A stretch of DNA of 64,000 nt. It comes from Streptomyces sp. DI166. Its GTDB lineage: Bacteria; Actinomycetota; Actinomycetes; Streptomycetales; Streptomycetaceae. Positions within the stretch are counted from its first letter, which is position 1, and every line of letters starts with the position of its first letter. Position numbers and translations under genes: made by a program. This document shows positions 60,526-64,000 of this stretch, piece by piece. The notes under the pieces are model-generated. The model ran no database searches. It was not told where the DNA came from and saw nothing but the letters and a program-made list of their open reading frames with translations. The stretch spans positions 33,483-97,482 of the forward strand of contig NZ_FLSP01000023.1 of NCBI RefSeq assembly GCF_900091315.1, given 5' to 3'.

Positions 60526-63500
60526 TCACTCGGCCCGCATCCACTGCTGCATCACCGACAGCAGGTGATCGGGGTCGACCGGCTTGGTGACGTAGTCGGA
60601 GGCGCCCGACTCGATCGCCTTCTCCCGGTCGCCCTTCATCGCCTTGGCGGTCAGCGCGATGATCGGCAGGCCCGCGAACTGCGGCATCCGGCGGATCGCC
60701 GTGGTCGTCGCGTACCCGTCCATCTCGGGCATCATGATGTCCATCAGCACGACCGCCACGTCGTCGTGCTGCTCCAGCACCTCGATGCCCTCCCGGCCGT
60801 TCTCCGCGTACAGCACCGACAGCCCGTGCTGCTCCAGGACGCTGGTCAGCGCGAAGACGTTACGGATGTCGTCGTCGACGATGAGCACCTTCTCCCCGCC
60901 GAACCGGATGCCCCGGCGCACCTGCGCCACCGGCTCGTGCTCGGCGGCCGACCAGTCCTGCTGCGCGGCCCGCTGCTCCGTCTCGCCCCCGGGTCCCCGG
61001 CGGCGGCGCCGGAAGAGCGCGGCGGCGCCGTTCTGGGTCTCCTGATACGACTTCACCTCGGCCGGCGTCTCGATCTCCACGTCCGACAACTCGTGGGCCG
61101 AGGACACCAGGTCGTCGACGTCCAGGGACGGCATCGCCTGCTGGTAGCCCTGCGGCGGCAGCTCGCTGGGGTGCAGCGGCAGGTACAGCGTGAAGGTGGA
61201 GCCGCGCCCCGGTTCGCTCTGCGCGTGGATCTCGCCGCCAAGCAGCTGGGCGATCTCCCGGGAGATCGACAGCCCGAGGCCGGTGCCGCCGTACTTGCGG
61301 CTGGTGGTGCCGTCGGCCTGCTTGAACGCCTCGAAGATCACCCGCATCTTGCTGGCGGCGATACCGATGCCGGTGTCGGTCACCGAGAAGGCGATCAGCT
61401 CGGCGTCCGGGTCGCGCAGCGAACCGGTCTCCAGCAGCTGCTCCCGGATCGCCGCCGGCACATCCGCCCCGGCCGGCCGGATCACCAGCTCCACCGAGCC
61501 GGAGTCGGTGAACTTCACCGCGTTGGACAGCAGGTTGCGCAGCACCTGCAGCAGCCGCTGCTCGTCGGTGTGCAGGGTGGCGGGCAGCTCCGGGGAGACC
61601 CGCACGGACAGGTCCAGGCCCTTCTCCGCGGTGAGCGGCCGGAAGGTGGCCTCGACGTAGTCGACGAGCTGGACCAGCGCGATCCGGGTCGGGGAGACGT
61701 CCATCTTGCCCGCCTCGACCTTGGACAGGTCGAGGATGTCGTTGATCAGCTGGAGCAGGTCGGAACCGGCCCCGTGGATGGTCTCGGCGAACTCGACCTG
61801 CTTCGGGGAGAGATTCCCCTCGGCGTTGTCGGCGAGCAACTTGGCGAGGATCAGCAGCGAGTTGAGCGGGGTGCGCAGCTCGTGCGACATGTTGGCGAGG
61901 AACTCGCTCTTGTAGCGCATCGACACCGCGAGCTGCTCGGCGCGCTCCTCCAGGACCTGCCGCGCTTCCTCGATCTCGGTGTTCTTCACCTCGATGTCAC
62001 GGTTCTGCTGGGCCAGCAGCTCGGCCTTCTCCTCCAGTTCGGCGTTGGACGCCTGGAGGGCCTTCTGCCGGTTCTCCAACTCCGCCGACCGCTCCTGGAG
62101 TTGCTCGGTCAGCTCCTGCGACTGCTTCAGCAGCTGCTCGGTCTTGGTGTTGACGGAGATGGTGTTGACGCTGGTCGCGATCATCTCCGCGATCTGGTTC
62201 AGGAAGTCCTTCTGGATCTGCGTGAACGGCGTGAAGGAGGCCAGCTCGATCACGCCGAGCACCTTGCCCTCGAACAGCACCGGCAACACGATGACCTGCG
62301 CGGGCGGGGCCTCGCCCAGCCCGGAGGAGACCTTCAGATAGCCGCTGGGCGCCTTCTCCACCAGGATCGTGCGCTTCTCCTGCGCCGCCGTCCCGACCAG
62401 CGCCTCGCCCGGCCGGAACGAGGTCGGCATGGAGCCCATCGAGTACCCGTACGAGCCGAGCATCCGCAGCTCGTACTGGTCCTCGCCGTTCTGCCCGGAG
62501 TCGGGCATCGCCAGGAAGAACGCGCCGTGCTGCGCGGAGACCACCGGCGTCAGCTCGCTCATGATCAGCGAGGCCACGTCCTGGAGGTCCCGGCGGCCCT
62601 GCATCAGCGCGGAGATCCGGGCGAGGTTGCCCTTGAGCCAGTCCTGCTCCTTGTTGGCGATGGTGGTGTCGCGCAGGTTGGCGATCATCTTGTTGATGTA
62701 GTCCTGGAGCTCCTGGATCTCGCCGGAGGCGTCGACGTCGATCTTCAGGTTCAGGTCGCCGCGGGTCACCGCGGTCGCCACGCGCGCGATGGCGCGCACC
62801 TGCCGGGTCAGGTTCCCGGCCATCTCGTTCACCGACTCGGTCAGGTCCCGCCACGTGCCGTCCACGTCACGCACGCGTGCCTGGCCGCCGAGCTGCCCCT
62901 CGGTGCCCACCTCGCGGGCCACGCGGGTGACCTCCTCGGCGAACGAGGACAGCTGGTCGACCATCGTGTTGATGGTCGTTTTCAGCTCCAGGATCTCGCC
63001 GCGCGCCTCGATGTCGATCTTCTTGGTCAGATCGCCCTTGGCGATGGCGGTGGTGACCATGGCGATGTTGCGCACCTGACCGGTCAGGTTGGACGCCATC
63101 TGGTTCACCGACTCGGTGAGGTCCTTCCAGGTGCCCGCCACGCCCGGCACCCGGCCTGACCGCCCAGGATGCCCGTCGGTGCCCACCTCGCGGGCCACCT
63201 TGGTGACCTGGTCGGCGAACGAACTGAGCGTCTTCACCATGGTGTTGAAGGTGTCCGCGAGCTGCGCGACCTCACCGCGCGCCTCGATCGTCACCGTCCG
63301 CGTCAGATCGCCGTTGGCGACGGCCGCCGCCACCTGGGAGATGTTCCGCACCTGCATGGTCAGGTTCTTGGCCATCAGGTTGACGTTGTCGCTGAGGTCC
63401 TTCCAGATGCCGACCACACCCGGCACGTGCGCCTGGCCGCCCAGAATGCCCTCGGTGCCCACCTCGCGGGCCACCCGGGTCACCTGCTCGGCGAAGGAGG

Positions 63501-64000
63501 ACAGCTGGTCGACCATCGTGTTGACGGTGGTGACGAGTTCGAGGATCTCGCCCTTGGCGTCGACGGTGATCTTCTTGGACAGGTCGCCCTTGGCGACGGC
63601 GGTCGTGACCTCGGCGATGTTGCGCACCTGGATGGTCAGGTTGTTCGCCATGAAGTTCACCGACTGGGTGAGGTCCTTCCAGGTGCCGGAGACCCCCTGC
63701 ACCTCGGCCTGACCGCCCAGGATGCCCTCCGTGCCCACCTCACGGGCCACCCTGGTGACCTCCTCGGCGAACGAGGAGAGCTGGTCGACCATGGTGTTGA
63801 GGGTGTTCTTCAGCTCCAGGATCTCCCCGCGCGCGTCCACGGTGATCTTCTGGGAGAGGTCACCCCGGGCCACCGCGGTCGCGACCTGCGCGATGTTGCG
63901 CACCTGGGCCGTCAGGTTCCCGGCCATGCCGTTCACCGAGTCCGTCAGGTCCCGCCACACACCCGCCACACCGGGCACCTGCGCCTGCCCGCCCAGGCGT
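60526..64000 (-). CDS. osaA: Hybrid sensor histidine kinase OsaA (5' end outside window)
   Basis: 1158 codons in the window; the N-terminus lies beyond 64000. From N to C: five HAMP-type repeats of 92 residues, a GAF domain ([26 protein letters not shown] ... [25 protein letters not shown]), a long coiled coil ([20 protein letters not shown]...), HisKA with His in [15 protein letters not shown], HATPase ([31 protein letters not shown]), a linker, and a receiver domain ([34 protein letters not shown]). The size and repeats fit OsaA of the osmotic-stress pathway. Around 63152-63174 a local frame disturbance is seen in one repeat but the frame is restored. Confidence 0.9.
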   Translation of the reverse strand, partial: RLGGQAQVPGVAGVWRDLTDSVNGMAGNLTAQVRNIAQVATAVARGDLSQKITVDARGEILELKNTLNTMVDQLSSFAEEVTRVAREVGTEGILGGQAEVQGVSGTWKDLTQSVNFMANNLTIQVRNIAEVTTAVAKGDLSKKITVDAKGEILELVTTVNTMVDQLSSFAEQVTRVAREVGTEGILGGQAHVPGVVGIWKDLSDNVNLMAKNLTMQVRNISQVAAAVANGDLTRTVTIEARGEVAQLADTFNTMVKTLSSFADQVTKVAREVGTDGHPGRSGRVPGVAGTWKDLTESVNQMASNLTGQVRNIAMVTTAIAKGDLTKKIDIEARGEILELKTTINTMVDQLSSFAEEVTRVAREVGTEGQLGGQARVRDVDGTWRDLTESVNEMAGNLTRQVRAIARVATAVTRGDLNLKIDVDASGEIQELQDYINKMIANLRDTTIANKEQDWLKGNLARISALMQGRRDLQDVASLIMSELTPVVSAQHGAFFLAMPDSGQNGEDQYELRMLGSYGYSMGSMPTSFRPGEALVGTAAQEKRTILVEKAPSGYLKVSSGLGEAPPAQVIVLPVLFEGKVLGVIELASFTPFTQIQKDFLNQIAEMIATSVNTISVNTKTEQLLKQSQELTEQLQERSAELENRQKALQASNAELEEKAELLAQQNRDIEVKNTEIEEARQVLEERAEQLAVSMRYKSEFLANMSHELRTPLNSLLILAKLLADNAEGNLSPKQVEFAETIHGAGSDLLQLINDILDLSKVEAGKMDVSPTRIALVQLVDYVEATFRPLTAEKGLDLSVRVSPELPATLHTDEQRLLQVLRNLLSNAVKFTDSGSVELVIRPAGADVPAAIREQLLETGSLRDPDAELIAFSVTDTGIGIAASKMRVIFEAFKQADGTTSRKYGGTGLGLSISREIAQLLGGEIHAQSEPGRGSTFTLYLPLHPSELPPQGYQQAMPSLDVDDLVSSAHELSDVEIETPAEVKSYQETQNGAAALFRRRRRGPGGETEQRAAQQDWSAAEHEPVAQVRRGIRFGGEKVLIVDDDIRNVFALTSVLEQHGLSVLYAENGREGIEVLEQHDDVAVVLMDIMMPEMDGYATTTAIRRMPQFAGLPIIALTAKAMKGDREKAIESGASDYVTKPVDPDHLLSVMQQWMRAE
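62617..63996 (-). repeat. 276-bp coding tandem repeats (92-residue HAMP units)
   Basis: Five consecutive 276-bp units with first codons (LGGQA- or its counterpart) at 63996, 63720, 63444, about 63167 and 62892. Each encodes roughly LGGQA-x-V-x-GV-x-G-x-WKDLT, SVN-x-MA-x-NLT, QVRNIA, GDL, GE-x-x-x-L, NTMV-x-x-LSSFA and [10 protein letters not shown](E/D)G. The last unit diverges in its second half ([20 protein letters not shown]). More units probably lie beyond the window edge. Confidence 0.88.

Noticed and set aside
60565..63159. 864-codon plus-strand frame opposite osaA
   Set aside because: Shadow of the hybrid kinase; the repeat pattern mirrors the HAMP units.

Overview
This is a core-chromosome segment of a Streptomyces. 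The base composition is very GC-rich, with G/C at nearly every third codon position. GTG and TTG starts are common, and long antisense shadow frames lie opposite most genes. The gene order nrdJ-nrdR / lexA ... hflX ... rshA ... dapF ... miaA ... miaB ... gluRK / gluABCD ... recX-recA ... lhr ... rimO-pgsA-cinA ... ftsK-osaB-osaA is, as far as I remember, that of the Streptomyces coelicolor chromosome between nrdJ and osaA. All assignments come from reading the sequence; no database search was possible.

Layout. 1-5.4 kb: DNA precursor supply and SOS control. These are B12-dependent ribonucleotide reductase (cut by the window edge), its repressor NrdR, LexA divergent from them, and a DinG-type helicase; NrdR boxes and a LexA box sit in the nrdR-lexA gap. 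5.8-10.6 kb: a three-gene NIS siderophore-type operon (diaminobutyrate-type aminotransferase, IucA/IucC synthetase, GNAT acyltransferase) without an adjacent decarboxylase or hydroxylase. 10.9-13.5 kb: two tandem paralogous trypsin-fold lipoproteins. 13.5-24.8 kb: housekeeping genes (HflX, M1 aminopeptidase, RSH alarmone enzyme, DapF, MiaA, MiaB) with two small unknown genes, one a probable Rv0909-type antitoxin. 24.9-34.1 kb: a secreted GH5-like enzyme, a MazG-like protein, a TAXI binding protein, the GluR-GluK two-component pair and the divergent glutamate ABC importer gluABCD.

34.3-44.6 kb: an FAD monooxygenase; a cysteine-rich leader peptide ahead of cysteine dioxygenase and rhodanese; recX-recA with an SOS box; an AI-2E family membrane protein; DUF3046; and an AzlCD exporter with an AraC regulator. 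44.7-55.5 kb: the Lhr helicase (reading frame broken near its 3' end), Nei glycosylase, an SDR, Dps, ClgR and the coupled rimO-pgsA-cinA operon. 55.6-64 kb: a RodZ-like membrane HTH protein, FtsK, and the OsaB/OsaA osmoadaptation regulators; OsaA runs off the right edge.

Functional themes are DNA damage and replication (lexA, dinG, recA, recX, lhr, nei, nrdJ, ftsK), tRNA and ribosome modification (miaA, miaB, rimO, hflX), nutrient sensing (gluRK/gluABCD, rshA, cysteine catabolism) and stress (dps, clgR, osaAB). Most convergent gene pairs are separated by strong perfect hairpins. No tRNA, rRNA, CRISPR array, insertion sequence or prophage was seen. The least explained items are the siderophore trio with its low-complexity extensions and flanking 18-bp repeats, the Trp-rich domain of the twin lipoprotein proteases, the triple Cys repeat of the GH5-like protein, the orphan antitoxin-like gene, and two apparent indel events (lhr and osaA).
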